From Pseudotabrizicola sp. (GTDB taxonomy: Bacteria > Pseudomonadota > Alphaproteobacteria > Rhodobacterales > Rhodobacteraceae), in contig NZ_JAUXOV010000041.1 in the NCBI RefSeq assembly GCF_030684215.1, positions 1 through 64,000 of the forward strand: 64,000 nucleotides of DNA, in the 5' to 3' direction. The notes beneath the pieces were generated by a model, which saw only the letters and a list, made by a program, of their open reading frames with translations, did no database searches and was not told the DNA's origin. The position numbers and the translations under genes were made by a program. This document shows positions 46,974 to 56,473 of this stretch, in pieces; position 1 is the stretch's first letter; each line of letters opens with the position of its first letter.

Positions 46974-47384
46974 TTGGGCCCGGTCTTTCAAGCCGATCTG
47001 AGCTTTGTCTTTGAGCAACCGTCGATCTGGCGAAATCTGGTGCAAAGCCTGCTGATTGCCACACCGTTTGCGATTGCCTTGTCGGGCTATGCCACATGGC
47101 GCATCGGCGACCGTCGCGGGCTTTTGCTGATCTTTTGGGTGGCCGTCTATATGGTCTGGATGCTCTGGCCCCAGCCCCTTGCCCCCGAACTGGTGCTGCC
47201 GGGTCGGGTGGTATCAATCATCGGCTGGTTCTGGCTGATCTCGGCCTGGGGCCGTCAGGTCAAATGGCACGAACCTTTCCTTCTGGCCGCCAACAGTATC
47301 GTGGTGGCGTTCATGATTGCGCTGATCGTGACAACCGGCGTGGCCTTGTTCCGCGACATGATGGGATGGGACCAGCTGCTCTGA
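46974..47384 (+). CDS. Hypothetical small membrane protein
   Basis: A 136-residue protein I do not recognise. It has three to four membrane segments (about NLVQSLLIATPFAIALSGYA, GLLLIFWVAVYMVWMLW, VVSIIGWFWLISAWG and AANSIVVAFMIALIVTTGVA). The frame starts with a TTG nine bases after the mlaF stop, without a good ribosome site, so the start is uncertain. It follows mlaEF on the same strand and may be co-transcribed. Confidence 0.65.
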   Translation: MGPVFQADLSFVFEQPSIWRNLVQSLLIATPFAIALSGYATWRIGDRRGLLLIFWVAVYMVWMLWPQPLAPELVLPGRVVSIIGWFWLISAWGRQVKWHEPFLLAANSIVVAFMIALIVTTGVALFRDMMGWDQLL

Positions 47385-47495
47385 CCGCCGGTCCGGCCAT
47401 GCTCCTCAGCCTTTTCGGGCCACTTCGCTTGCCTGCCGCCAGCGATGAAAGTCGCAAGGCTTGAAGAGCGGCCCGGTTCCGCGCTAGGCAGGGCC

Positions 47496-48854
47496 ATGAG
47501 CAAATCCTCCACCAGCTTTTCCTGCACAGCCTGCGGTGCCAGTTCCAAGAAATGGCAGGGCCGCTGCGACGCCTGCGGTGCATGGAACACCATCGTAGAG
47601 GAAGCCCCGTTGTCGGCTGGCCCCAAATCGCTGGGGGCCAAGGGCCGCACCATTGTGCTGACCGATCTGGCCACCGAAGAAGATCCGCCGCCGCGCGCCT
47701 CATCGGGCATAGACGAGCTGGACCGCGTGCTTGGCGGCGGTCTGGTGCCCGCCTCGGCCATTCTTGTGGGCGGAGATCCCGGCATCGGCAAGTCTACCTT
47801 GCTGTTGCAAGCCGCGGCAAGTTTTGCCCGCACGGGGCTGAAAGTCCTGTACATTTCCGGCGAAGAAGCCGCTGCCCAAGTGCGGATGCGCGCCCAGCGT
47901 CTGGGGCTGCAGGATGCCCCGGTCGGGCTTGGGGCTGAAACCAACCTGCGCGACATCCTGACCACACTGGACGCCGAACGCCCCGCGCTTGCGATCATCG
48001 ATTCGATTCAGACCATGTGGCTGGATACGGTCGAAGCCGCTCCCGGTTCGGTGTCTCAGGTCCGCGCCGCTGCGCATGAATTGGTAACCTTTGCCAAAAA
48101 GCGCGGCGTGGCTGTCGTTCTGGTCGGCCATGTGACCAAAGAGGGCCAGATCGCAGGCCCGCGCGTGGTGGAACACATGGTCGATACGGTGCTTTACTTT
48201 GAGGGCGAGCGTGGCCACCAGTTCCGCATCCTGCGCGCGGTGAAAAACCGCTTTGGCCCGGCGGATGAAATCGGCGTGTTCGAGATGACCGGCAACGGGC
48301 TGGCGCAGGTCACCAACCCCTCGGCGCTGTTTTTGTCCGACCGCGACCGCCCTGCCCCCGGATCGGCGGTCTTTGCCGGAATCGAAGGCACGCGGCCCGT
48401 GCTGACCGAGATTCAGGCGCTGGTCGCGCCCTCCACCCTTGGCACGCCCCGGCGCACAGTTGTCGGCCTCGACTCAGGCCGGTTGTCGACGATTCTTGCC
48501 GTGCTGGAGGCGCGTTGCGGAATCCCCTTTGCCGGACTGGATGTCTTTCTGAACGTCGCAGGGGGCTTGCGCGTCAATGAACCTGCCGCCGATCTGGCCG
48601 TCGCTGCAGCACTTCTTTCCGCGCGAGAGGATGTGGCAATTCCGCCAGACATGGTGCTTTTCGGGGAAATCTCGCTCTCGGGTGCGCTGCGCCCGGTGGG
48701 GCAAACGGAAAACAGGTTGAAAGAAGCGTCGAAACTTGGTTTTCAGCAGGCAACCTTGCCCACGGGGTCGAAAACCGCGGGTGGAACAGATATGCGTTTG
48801 CGCGACATGCCCGATCTGACCGCCTTTGTTGGCGAGATGTTCGGCGCAGGCTGA
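47496..48854 (+). CDS. radA: DNA repair protein RadA (Sms)
   Basis: A 452-residue RecA-like ATPase that promotes branch migration in recombinational repair. The N-terminal zinc finger is FSCTACGASSKKWQGRCDAC (four cysteines); Walker A is VGGDPGIGKSTLLLQAA; the RadA-specific motif is AVKNRFGPADEIGVFEM; the C-terminal Lon-like domain includes NVAGGLRVNEPAADLAVAAA. The start at MSKSSTSF is chosen because the zinc finger follows at once; an upstream in-frame ATG adds 17 residues without support. Confidence 0.96.
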   Translation: MSKSSTSFSCTACGASSKKWQGRCDACGAWNTIVEEAPLSAGPKSLGAKGRTIVLTDLATEEDPPPRASSGIDELDRVLGGGLVPASAILVGGDPGIGKSTLLLQAAASFARTGLKVLYISGEEAAAQVRMRAQRLGLQDAPVGLGAETNLRDILTTLDAERPALAIIDSIQTMWLDTVEAAPGSVSQVRAAAHELVTFAKKRGVAVVLVGHVTKEGQIAGPRVVEHMVDTVLYFEGERGHQFRILRAVKNRFGPADEIGVFEMTGNGLAQVTNPSALFLSDRDRPAPGSAVFAGIEGTRPVLTEIQALVAPSTLGTPRRTVVGLDSGRLSTILAVLEARCGIPFAGLDVFLNVAGGLRVNEPAADLAVAAALLSAREDVAIPPDMVLFGEISLSGALRPVGQTENRLKEASKLGFQQATLPTGSKTAGGTDMRLRDMPDLTAFVGEMFGAG

Positions 48855-48875
48855 CGCGACACAAAGGAGCGGACG

Positions 48876-49472
48876 ATGGAAGGCTTTACCTTGGTTGACG
48901 GGATCGTGGCGGGCGTGATTGTCCTGTCGGCGATCCTTGCCTATTCGCGCGGCCTTGTGCGTGAGGCGATGGCCATTGCAGGCTGGATCGGGGCCGCTGT
49001 TCTGGCCTTCATCTTCGCGCCCGCAGCCCAACCCCTGATCAAGGAACTGCCGGTGGTCGGCGATTTCTTGGGCGACAGTTGCGAATTGTCGATCATCGGC
49101 GCCTTCGCCGCCGTCTTCGCCGTGGGTCTTGTCATTGCCGCGCTGTTCACACCTTTGTTTTCCAGCTTTGTGCAACGCTCGGCCATTGGCGGCATAGATC
49201 AGGCGCTTGGTTTTCTGTTCGGCGTCGCGCGCGGGGTGATTCTGGTGGCGGTGGCCTTCATCGTCTACGACCGCGCTGTGGCGGCCAACACCATCCCCAT
49301 GGTGGACAACTCGCGCTCGGCCAAGGTTTTCGCCAGCTTTCAGGCGAATATCGACGAGAGCATCCCTGCCGATGCGCCGGGCTGGATCGTCTCGCGCTAT
49401 AACGACCTGACCGCCGCCTGTGCAGCCCCTGCGACCGTTCCCGCCGCGCAACCTGCCCCGGCTGGCAACTGA
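48876..49472 (+). CDS. cvpA: CvpA family membrane protein
   Basis: A 198-residue inner-membrane protein with four hydrophobic segments, starting FTLVDGIVAGVIVLSAILAY and continuing with SRGLVREAMAIAGWIGAAVL, the conserved CvpA opening. The C-terminal 40 residues are soluble and Ala/Pro-rich. First named for colicin V production, CvpA is linked to envelope stress tolerance. It lies 21 bases after radA and just before purF, an order widely kept in proteobacteria. Confidence 0.92.
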   Translation: MEGFTLVDGIVAGVIVLSAILAYSRGLVREAMAIAGWIGAAVLAFIFAPAAQPLIKELPVVGDFLGDSCELSIIGAFAAVFAVGLVIAALFTPLFSSFVQRSAIGGIDQALGFLFGVARGVILVAVAFIVYDRAVAANTIPMVDNSRSAKVFASFQANIDESIPADAPGWIVSRYNDLTAACAAPATVPAAQPAPAGN

Positions 49473-49479
49473 CTTGCCG

Positions 49480-49516
49480 CATTGCAGCAGATCGGCTCTG
49501 CCTATTTGCTGCAATG
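49480..49516. terminator. Inverted repeat between cvpA and purF
   Basis: CATTGCAGCA and TGCTGCAATG form a perfect 10-bp repeat around 17 bases, 8 bases after the cvpA stop. No T-run follows. It may be a terminator-like hairpin or an operator for purF. Confidence 0.45.
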
Positions 49517-49579
49517 CGCGTGACACTGCCGTGACCATGGCGTAAAGGGTGGCAAACCTGCCATAGACGGAGTCGCCCG

Positions 49580-51043
49580 ATGCGCCCCTTCCTGTCCCAC
49601 CCCTTTGATGATGACAAGTTAAAGGAGGAATGCGGGATCTTCGGCGTCATCGGCGTCTCGGATGCAGCCAACTTCACCGCCCTTGGCCTGCACGCCCTGC
49701 AACATCGCGGGCAAGAGGCAGGCGGCATCGTCAGCTATCACCCCGACCACGGCTTCAACTCGGCCCGCCGGTTTGGCTATGTGCGCGACAACTTCACCAA
49801 AGCCGATGTGATGGACACTCTGCCGGGCCAGCTTGCCATCGGCCATGTCCGCTATTCCACCGCCGGGTCCAAAGGGGCCACCGCGATCCGTGACGTGCAG
49901 CCCTTCTTTGGCGAGTTTTCCATGGGCGGCTGTGCCATTGCGCATAACGGCAACCTGACCAACGCGGCCGCCCTGCGCAAAGAACTGATCGAGCGCGGCT
50001 CGATCTTTCAGTCCTCATCGGACAGCGAATGCATCATCCACCTGATGGCGCGGTCAATCCAGAAGAACCTGTCCGAGCGCATAAAGGACGCCTTGCGCGC
50101 CTGCGAAGGTGCGTTCTCGGTCGTTGCCATGACCCGTACCAAACTGATCGGCGTGCGCGACTCGCTTGGCGTGCGCCCGCTGGTCCTTGGCCGCATCGGC
50201 GATTCCGGTTGGGCGCTGTCGTCAGAGACTTGCGCACTCGACATCATCGGCGCCGATTTCGTGCGTGAGATCGACCCCGGTGAAATGGTGGTGATTGAAG
50301 GCAACAAGGTGATCTCCACCCGCCCCTTCCACCCCGCGCCCTCACGCTTTTGCATTTTCGAGAAGGTCTACTTCTCGCGTCCCGACAGCATCATCGGCGG
50401 CCGCTCTGTCTATGAAACCCGCCGCCAGATCGGCGTGGAACTGGCTATTGAGGCCCCTGTGGATGCCGACCTCGTCTGCCCGGTGCCAGACTCCGGCACA
50501 CCTGCCGCCATCGGCTATTCCCAGCAATCCGGCATCCCCTATGCCATGGGCATCATCCGCAACCAATACATGGGCCGCACCTTCATCGAGCCCACCGAAT
50601 CCATCCGCAACATGGGCGTGCGACTGAAGCTCAACGTCAACCGCGCGCTGATCAAGGGCAAGCGGGTCATCCTCGTGGACGACTCGGTCGTGCGCGGCAC
50701 CACAAGCCGCAAGATCAAGGACATGATCCTTGATGCAGGTGCCGCCGAAGTCCACTTCCGCATCGCCTCACCCCCCACCGCATGGCCCTGCTTTTACGGC
50801 GTTGATACGCCCGAACGCTCCAAACTCCTCGCCGCCACCATGACCGAGGATGAAATGCGCGACTGGATCGGCGTAGACAGCCTGAAATTCATCTCGCTCG
50901 ACGGCCTCTACCGCGCCGCAGGCGAGGCCGCAGGCCGCGATGCAGCCGCCCCCAAATTCTGCGATGCCTGCTTTTCCGGCGACTATCCCGTTACACCATC
51001 GGACAAGATCGCCGAAGGCTTTGAGATGAAAGCCGCCGAATAA
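49580..51043 (+). CDS. purF: Amidophosphoribosyltransferase
   Basis: A 487-residue enzyme for the first committed step of purine synthesis, making phosphoribosylamine from PRPP and glutamine. The N-terminal nucleophile is Cys18 in KEECGIFGVIG after a short propeptide that should be removed. The glutaminase domain continues with LQHRGQEAGGI; the PRTase motif is RVILVDDSVVRGTTSRKIK. The segment SRPDSIIGGRSVYETRRQIG is also conserved. Length is typical. It ends just before a repeat/hairpin region. Confidence 0.97.
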   Translation: MRPFLSHPFDDDKLKEECGIFGVIGVSDAANFTALGLHALQHRGQEAGGIVSYHPDHGFNSARRFGYVRDNFTKADVMDTLPGQLAIGHVRYSTAGSKGATAIRDVQPFFGEFSMGGCAIAHNGNLTNAAALRKELIERGSIFQSSSDSECIIHLMARSIQKNLSERIKDALRACEGAFSVVAMTRTKLIGVRDSLGVRPLVLGRIGDSGWALSSETCALDIIGADFVREIDPGEMVVIEGNKVISTRPFHPAPSRFCIFEKVYFSRPDSIIGGRSVYETRRQIGVELAIEAPVDADLVCPVPDSGTPAAIGYSQQSGIPYAMGIIRNQYMGRTFIEPTESIRNMGVRLKLNVNRALIKGKRVILVDDSVVRGTTSRKIKDMILDAGAAEVHFRIASPPTAWPCFYGVDTPERSKLLAATMTEDEMRDWIGVDSLKFISLDGLYRAAGEAAGRDAAAPKFCDACFSGDYPVTPSDKIAEGFEMKAAE

Positions 51044-51064
51044 AAGCGCGCCTGCCTTGGCCCC

Positions 51065-51114
51065 TTGATCTTGGCAAAATACTCCACGGGGGTGCGGGGG
51101 TGTGAAACCCCCGC
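51065..51114. repeat. Dispersed repeat (module A, inverted) plus hairpin after purF
   Basis: TTGATCTTGGCAAAATACTC (51065-51084) is the complement of module A. It is followed by GCGGGGGT...ACCCCCGC (51094-51114), an 8-bp stem with a 5-base loop, a likely transcript end for purF. Confidence 0.7.
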
Positions 51115-51141
51115 GTCCATCACCAACCACCGGAGCCACCC

Positions 51142-51798
51142 ATGACTCAGAACATCGCCCTCATCACCGGCGCCTCGCGCGGGCTGGGTTCGGCCATGGC
51201 CGAACAACTGGCCTTGCGCGGCTGGCATGTGGTGGCGGTCGCCCGCACCGTGGGCGGGCTCGAAGACCTTGATGACCGGGTCAAAGCTGCGGGCCTTCCA
51301 GGCGCAGGCAGCCTGACGCTTGCCCCGATGGATGTAACAAATGAAGACGCGATGCGCCATCTGTGCCGCTCCATCCATGACCGTTGGGGCGGATTGCAGT
51401 TCTGGGCGCATACGGCGGTGCATACCACGGCACTTGCGCCCGCGCCCTCGATCGACATGAAGGATCTCGACAAATCCATCGCAGCCAATCTGCGCGCTAC
51501 GGCGTTTCTGATCACCATGGTGGAACCGCTGTTACGCGCGAAAACCGGCACCGCGATGTTCTTCGATGATCCGGTGGCCACTCAGAAATTCGGTGCGGCT
51601 TATGGGGCCAGCAAAGCAGGCCAGATCGCCCTCGCCCACAACTGGCAGGCGGAATCGCAGCGCATTGGCCCGCGCGTGCTGGTGGAAACCCCACGCCCGA
51701 TGCCAACAGCGGTGCGCGCGCGCTTTTATCCGGGCGAAGACCGCGCAGCCCTGTTCTCCCCAAGGGACGAGGCCGCGCGGTTGCTTGATCTTATCTGA
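51142..51798 (+). CDS. SDR family NAD(P)-dependent oxidoreductase
   Basis: A 218-residue Rossmann-fold oxidoreductase. The cofactor motif is ALITGASRGLGSAMAEQLAL at the N-terminus. The usual catalytic YxxxK appears as AAYGASKAGQIALA near residue 155, so the active-site Tyr and Lys are present. The substrate is unknown. Its last base pairs face the convergent PLP-enzyme gene, only six bases away. Confidence 0.85.
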   Translation: MTQNIALITGASRGLGSAMAEQLALRGWHVVAVARTVGGLEDLDDRVKAAGLPGAGSLTLAPMDVTNEDAMRHLCRSIHDRWGGLQFWAHTAVHTTALAPAPSIDMKDLDKSIAANLRATAFLITMVEPLLRAKTGTAMFFDDPVATQKFGAAYGASKAGQIALAHNWQAESQRIGPRVLVETPRPMPTAVRARFYPGEDRAALFSPRDEAARLLDLI

Positions 51799-51804
51799 GC
51801 GCCC

Positions 51805-52911
51805 CTAGTTCAACGCGTCTCGCATCGCGGCCCACAGGGCTTCGACCGGCTCCACCCCGATCGACAGCCGGATAAAGCCTTCGGGCACGCCGTCGCCCCA
51901 GCGCGCCCGACGCTCACCCGCCGAATGGGTGCCGCCAAAGCTGGTGGAGCGCACCAGATAGGGGCAACGCGCCAGAAACCCCTCGGCCAGGGTGGCATCT
52001 TTCACTGTCATGCCGATCAGAAAGCCAAACCCCTGCATCTGCCGCTTTGACAGCGCATTCGCCGGATCATCCATCAGCCCCGGATAGCGCAAGGCCAGTA
52101 CCGCAGAATGGCTCTGCAACCGGTCTGCAATCACAGCTGCCGAGGCGCACATCCGCTCCAGCCGCACCTCCAGCGTCTCCAACCCCCGATGCACCAGCCA
52201 CGCTTCCATCGAGCCCGGCACCGACCCCGACAGCCGCCGCCAGTCGCGCACGCGGGCCATGCGTCTGGCATCGCGCCCCGCAACATGGCCAAACAGCGCG
52301 TCTGAATGGCCTGCGGGCGCCTTGGTATCGGCGGCCACCACTAGATCGGCACCAAGGTCCAAGGGCCGTTGCATAAGCGGCGTCATCGTGGTGTTGTCCA
52401 CAATCACAATCGCCCCCGCCGCATGGGCGCGCACGCAAACATCGGCTATGTCCACCACATCCAGCCCCGGATTGGATGGGGTTTCCAGATAGACAACTGC
52501 CGCTCCGGTAAAATCAGCCGTCGCATAGTCCAGCGTCCTGATCTGCACCACATCAACGCCCAAGGGCGCAAGGAACCCCTCTGACAACACGCGGGTCACA
52601 TAATACCCGTCCGAGGGCAGGATCACCCGATCCCCTGCCGTGAGCGTCGCAAACAGAGCTGCCGAAATTGCCCCCATTCCACTTGGAAAGGTCACCGTTT
52701 CGGCATCCTCCAGCAAAGACAACTGCGCCTCGACCGCCTCCCATGTGGGCGTGCCGTTGCGCGCGTAGATATAGGGCGCGCCCTGCACCTCTGGCAGGTG
52801 AAAGCTGGTCGATGTGGTCAGCGGCAGCGACACCGGATCGCCCTTTTCCAGCCCCGCGCTGCGGTGGTGCAACAGGTCTGCCAAACGGCGCTGCATGTCG
52901 GTGTCCATCAT
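51805..52911 (-). CDS. metC: Cys/Met metabolism PLP-dependent enzyme (cystathionine beta-lyase-like)
   Basis: A 368-residue fold-type I PLP enzyme. YARNGTPTWEAVEAQLSLLE, VTFPSGMGAISAALFATLTA and YLETPSNPGLDVVDI are diagnostic of the cystathionine lyase/synthase family; the PLP lysine is in VVAADTKAPAGHSDALFG, where the usual TKY is TKA. Relatives include cystathionine beta-lyase (MetC) and gamma-synthase; the C-terminal STSFGGTHS resembles beta-lyases more. The symbol is provisional. It stands alone on the minus strand, downstream of two cyclophilin genes and a strong hairpin. Confidence 0.82.
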   Translation of the reverse strand: MMDTDMQRRLADLLHHRSAGLEKGDPVSLPLTTSTSFHLPEVQGAPYIYARNGTPTWEAVEAQLSLLEDAETVTFPSGMGAISAALFATLTAGDRVILPSDGYYVTRVLSEGFLAPLGVDVVQIRTLDYATADFTGAAVVYLETPSNPGLDVVDIADVCVRAHAAGAIVIVDNTTMTPLMQRPLDLGADLVVAADTKAPAGHSDALFGHVAGRDARRMARVRDWRRLSGSVPGSMEAWLVHRGLETLEVRLERMCASAAVIADRLQSHSAVLALRYPGLMDDPANALSKRQMQGFGFLIGMTVKDATLAEGFLARCPYLVRSTSFGGTHSAGERRARWGDGVPEGFIRLSIGVEPVEALWAAMRDALN

Positions 52912-53049
52912 CCAACCCCTTGATGTGATGGCGCACAGTCAGGCAGCCCGCTGGAATTTGCAAGAGGCGGTCGGCGAAGGCGCTGCGGCGCGGAAGTTTC
53001 TTGCGTGGCCCGGAAACAAGGTGCGGCACCCCGTCGGGCCGCCCAAAAG

Positions 53050-53083
53050 ACAAGGCCCCCGAAGTCACCTTCGGGGGCCTTGT
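53050..53083. terminator. Terminator after the cyclophilin pair
   Basis: ACAAGGCCCCCGAA and TTCGGGGGCCTTGT form a perfect 14-bp stem with a 6-base loop, 18 bases past the stop of the exported cyclophilin on the minus strand. Confidence 0.8.
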
Positions 53084-53101
53084 CACCGATCAAAAACCCG
53101 A

Positions 53102-53713
53102 TCACTCGGCGACAGAGACTTTCGCCATCTGGTCCGGGTCGGTCACTTCACCATTGCTGCCTTGGCCCTTTTTGATGGCATCAACCACCTCCATACCCGC
53201 AATCACCCGGCCCACAACGGTGTATTGACCGTTCAGAAACTCGCCCGGTGCGAACATGATGAAAAACTGGCTGTTGGCGCTGTTCGGGTTTTGGCTGCGC
53301 GCCATGCCGACCACACCACGTTCAAAGCTCAGTTGCGAGAACTCGGCCGGCAGGTCGGGGCGCGATGATCCGCCCATCCCTGCCATCGAGGTATCGCCAC
53401 CCGTCTTGCCGTAAGCCACATCGCCGGTCTGGGCCATGAAGCCATCAATCACGCGGTGAAACACCACCCCGTCATAAGCGCCTTCGCGGGCCAAGGTAGT
53501 GATCTGCTCGACATGGCGCGGGGCCACGTCCGGCAGCATGTCGATCACGATCTGACCAGAGGTGCTGCCCGCGACCTCGATCACAAGGTTCGGGCCGGGG
53601 CCGTCTTCGGCCTGCGCCATCACCGGGCTTGCAAACTGGCTGATGGCATATCCGCCCACAACCGCCAGACCAAGGGCAAAGATCCCGCCTGCAATGAACC
53701 GATCACGCAACAT
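53102..53713 (-). CDS. Exported or anchored peptidyl-prolyl cis-trans isomerase (cyclophilin)
   Basis: A 203-residue cyclophilin with an N-terminal hydrophobic segment (FIAGGIFALGLAVVGGYAIS, possible cleavage after VMAQA), so it works in the periplasm or attached to the membrane. Core motifs are [35 protein letters not shown] and NSQFFIMFAPGEFLNGQYTV. Its start overlaps the end of the cytoplasmic cyclophilin gene by 11 bases. The two probably arose by tandem duplication and then took different locations. Confidence 0.93.
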   Translation of the reverse strand: MLRDRFIAGGIFALGLAVVGGYAISQFASPVMAQAEDGPGPNLVIEVAGSTSGQIVIDMLPDVAPRHVEQITTLAREGAYDGVVFHRVIDGFMAQTGDVAYGKTGGDTSMAGMGGSSRPDLPAEFSQLSFERGVVGMARSQNPNSANSQFFIMFAPGEFLNGQYTVVGRVIAGMEVVDAIKKGQGSNGEVTDPDQMAKVSVAE

Positions 53714-54212
53714 CGGCAGCCACCCGCACGGTGATCATGCGGTCCGGGCTTGCCGGTGGCTCGCCGCGCGCGATCTTGTCCACATGCTCCATGCCCGAAA
53801 TCACCCGGCCATAGACGGTGTATTGGTTGTTCAGGAAATGATTGTCGCCAAAGTTGATGAAGAACTGGCTGTTGGCAGAGTTCGGGTTCTGGCTGCGGGC
53901 GGCGCCCAAAGTGCCACGGTCATGCGGCAGTTTGGAAAACTCGGCCGGCAGGTCCGGCATGTCAGATCCGCCCGTGCCAGCCCGACGCAGGTTGAAGTTG
54001 TTTTCCATGTTGCCGTTTTCCACATCACCGGTCTGCGCCATGAAACCGTCGATCACGCGGTGAAAACACACGTTGTCATAGGCTTTGGCGCGGGCCAGTT
54101 CTTTCATCCGGGCGGTGTGCTTTGGCGCAACATCGGCCAGAAGCTCGATCACCACTTCGCCATCCTTCAGCGTGAGGATAATGGTATTTTCGGGGTCTTT
54201 GATCTCGGCCAT
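53703..54212 (-). CDS. ppiB: Cytoplasmic peptidyl-prolyl cis-trans isomerase (cyclophilin B type)
   Basis: A 169-residue cyclophilin without a signal peptide that speeds proline isomerisation during folding. Core motifs are [39 protein letters not shown] and [20 protein letters not shown]. The start at [10 protein letters not shown] follows AAGGAG; the open frame upstream is not conserved. It diverges from pgk across about 150 bases. Confidence 0.95.
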   Translation of the reverse strand: MAEIKDPENTIILTLKDGEVVIELLADVAPKHTARMKELARAKAYDNVCFHRVIDGFMAQTGDVENGNMENNFNLRRAGTGGSDMPDLPAEFSKLPHDRGTLGAARSQNPNSANSQFFINFGDNHFLNNQYTVYGRVISGMEHVDKIARGEPPASPDRMITVRVAADVA

Positions 54213-54364
54213 CGGGTGAGGCTCCTTCCTGTTCTGTCGCGCGCAACCTAATGTCCCTGTGGCCGCAAGGAAAGGGGGGCCGGTGCATAAGGTGCGCAGA
54301 TCGGTTGACCTGCGCGGCATTCCGGCGGAAACAGAGGGCGGTAATACGACAGGAGGGTCCGCGC

Positions 54365-55555
54365 ATGGGCTGGAAGACACTCGATGACATCGGCCTTGCA
54401 GGCAAGACGGTGCTGGTCCGCGTTGATATCAACGTGCCCATGGAGGGCGGGCGGGTGACTGACACCACCCGGATCGACAAGATCAAACCGACAGTCGAAG
54501 ACATCATCGCGCGTGGTGGGCGGGTTGTGCTTTTGGCACATTTCGACCGGCCCAAGGGCAAAGTGGTGCCGGAAATGAGCCTTGGCCAGCTTGCCCCGGC
54601 ACTAGAGGCAAGTCTGGGCCGCAAGGTGGTGTTCAGCGCGCAAAGTATCGGGTCCGAGGCTGCGGCGGCAATTGTCGGTGCGGAACCGGGCGATGTCGTC
54701 TTGCTCGAAAATACCCGCTTTCACCCTGGCGAGGAAAAGAACGACCCCGCGCTCGCCGCTGAATTGGCAAAGCTGGGCGACGCCTTTGTGAACGACGCTT
54801 TTTCCGCCGCACACCGCGCCCATGCCTCGACCGCTGGTCTGGCCCACCTGCTGCCCGCCGCTGCGGGCCGGTTGATGGAGGCAGAGCTGCAGGCGCTGGA
54901 AGCGGCCCTTGGCACCCCCAAGCGCCCGGTGGTGGCCGTGGTGGGCGGGGCCAAGGTTTCGACCAAGCTGGATCTGTTGGGCAATCTGGTGACAAAGGTT
55001 GATCATCTGGTGATCGGTGGCGGCATGGCCAACACCTTCCTTGTGGCCCAGGGGATAGAGGTTGGCAAATCGCTGGCGGAACGCGACATGACCGATACCG
55101 CGCGTGACATTCTGGTCAAGGCAAAGGCGGCGGGTTGCACCATTCACCTGCCCGTCGATGTGGTTGTCGCGCGTGAGTTCAAGGCCAATGCCGAGCATGA
55201 CGTGGTGGCCGCCGATGCTTGCCCGGCTGATGCGATGATTCTGGACGCAGGCCCGATGAGCGTGGCCGCCATCGTCAAAGTGTTCGAGGCCAGTGCAACG
55301 CTGATCTGGAACGGCCCATTGGGTGCGTTCGAGCTGACACCGTTTGACGCAGCCACCAATGCGGCGGCAAAATCGGCAGCGGCACTCACGCGTGAAGGTG
55401 CGTTGATCTCAGTCGCGGGCGGCGGCGATACCGTGTCTGCGCTCAATCAGGCGGGTGCAGCGGATGACTTCACCTTTATCTCTACCGCAGGCGGTGCGTT
55501 CCTTGAATGGATGGAGGGCAAGGAACTGCCCGGCGTAGCGGCGCTGATGGCATGA
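54365..55555 (+). CDS. pgk: Phosphoglycerate kinase
   Basis: A 396-residue glycolytic enzyme. [58 protein letters not shown] and [17 protein letters not shown] are all PGK hallmarks; VRVDIN replaces the common VRVDLN. AGGAGGG lies 8 bases before the ATG at 54365. The stop overlaps the start of an SDR gene (ATGA), and an aldolase gene follows, so central carbon genes are grouped here. Confidence 0.97.
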   Translation: MGWKTLDDIGLAGKTVLVRVDINVPMEGGRVTDTTRIDKIKPTVEDIIARGGRVVLLAHFDRPKGKVVPEMSLGQLAPALEASLGRKVVFSAQSIGSEAAAAIVGAEPGDVVLLENTRFHPGEEKNDPALAAELAKLGDAFVNDAFSAAHRAHASTAGLAHLLPAAAGRLMEAELQALEAALGTPKRPVVAVVGGAKVSTKLDLLGNLVTKVDHLVIGGGMANTFLVAQGIEVGKSLAERDMTDTARDILVKAKAAGCTIHLPVDVVVAREFKANAEHDVVAADACPADAMILDAGPMSVAAIVKVFEASATLIWNGPLGAFELTPFDAATNAAAKSAAALTREGALISVAGGGDTVSALNQAGAADDFTFISTAGGAFLEWMEGKELPGVAALMA

Positions 55556-56370
55556 GCGACACATCACTGGCGCAAGACTACCGCAAGGCAGACTGGGCGC
55601 TGGTGACAGGCGCATCCGACGGGATCGGCCGCGCCTTGGCGACCGAGGCGGCCAAGGCGGGGTATAATGTCATCCTGTCTGGTCGGCGGTCTGATCGCTT
55701 AGAGGCACATGCCGAAAGCCTGCGCCGGGCGCATTATGTGGCAACGGTCTGCATCACCGCTGATCTGTCCGACCCCGACGCCGCCGAGGCGCTTTGGACC
55801 GAGGCCGCCAGCCAAGGCCGCATCGCGGTGCTGGTCAATGCAGCGGGCCTTGGCCGCAACGGGCAGTTTCTTGATCCCGACGGTTGGCTGCGCGAGTCGG
55901 AATCGATTCTGGTCAATGTGATCTCGGCCACGATCCTGATGAAACGCGCGCTGGCCCATATGGCAGCCATTGGTGGCGGGCGGATCCTGAATGTGGCCTC
56001 TGCCGCGGGCTTCATGCCGGGGCCGAATATGGCGGTTTACGGTGCGACAAAGGCTTATCTGCTGTCGCTGTCCGAGGCGGTTGCGGAAGAAGCCGCCAAA
56101 GACGCTGTGTTCGTCACCGCCCTGTGCCCCGGTGCGACCACGACCGGGTTCTTCACCGCAGACAGCGCAGACAAAGCCACGCTGCTGACCCGCCTGTTGC
56201 CGATGGCGACGCCCGAATCTGTGGCCGCAACCGGCTGGGCCGGGCTGGAAAAAGGCCGCCGCGTCGTGGTTACCGGATGGATGACCAAGGGTTTCGCCTT
56301 TGCTCCCCGCGTGCTGCCCCGCAGGCTTACCGCATGGATTGCCGGGCAGGTGTTCCGCCGCCGTTGGTAG
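55552..56370 (+). CDS. SDR family NAD(P)-dependent oxidoreductase
   Basis: A 272-residue short-chain dehydrogenase of the DltE/YbbO-like group. The cofactor loop is [34 protein letters not shown] is the NAG motif, and the catalytic pattern is [16 protein letters not shown] (Tyr and Lys present) after the ASAAGFMPG serine region. It is translationally coupled to pgk. The substrate is unknown; a role in lipid metabolism is a guess from similar proteins. Confidence 0.88.
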   Translation: MSDTSLAQDYRKADWALVTGASDGIGRALATEAAKAGYNVILSGRRSDRLEAHAESLRRAHYVATVCITADLSDPDAAEALWTEAASQGRIAVLVNAAGLGRNGQFLDPDGWLRESESILVNVISATILMKRALAHMAAIGGGRILNVASAAGFMPGPNMAVYGATKAYLLSLSEAVAEEAAKDAVFVTALCPGATTTGFFTADSADKATLLTRLLPMATPESVAATGWAGLEKGRRVVVTGWMTKGFAFAPRVLPRRLTAWIAGQVFRRRW

Positions 56371-56473
56371 GCAGTGCTTTTTCCAACCTCTGTTAGCGTC
56401 ACCATGATTGCAGGGCGCAGCGGCTATCTCTATCCAAGGTCAACACCTGTGACGTTATCAAAGGATCACCGAC

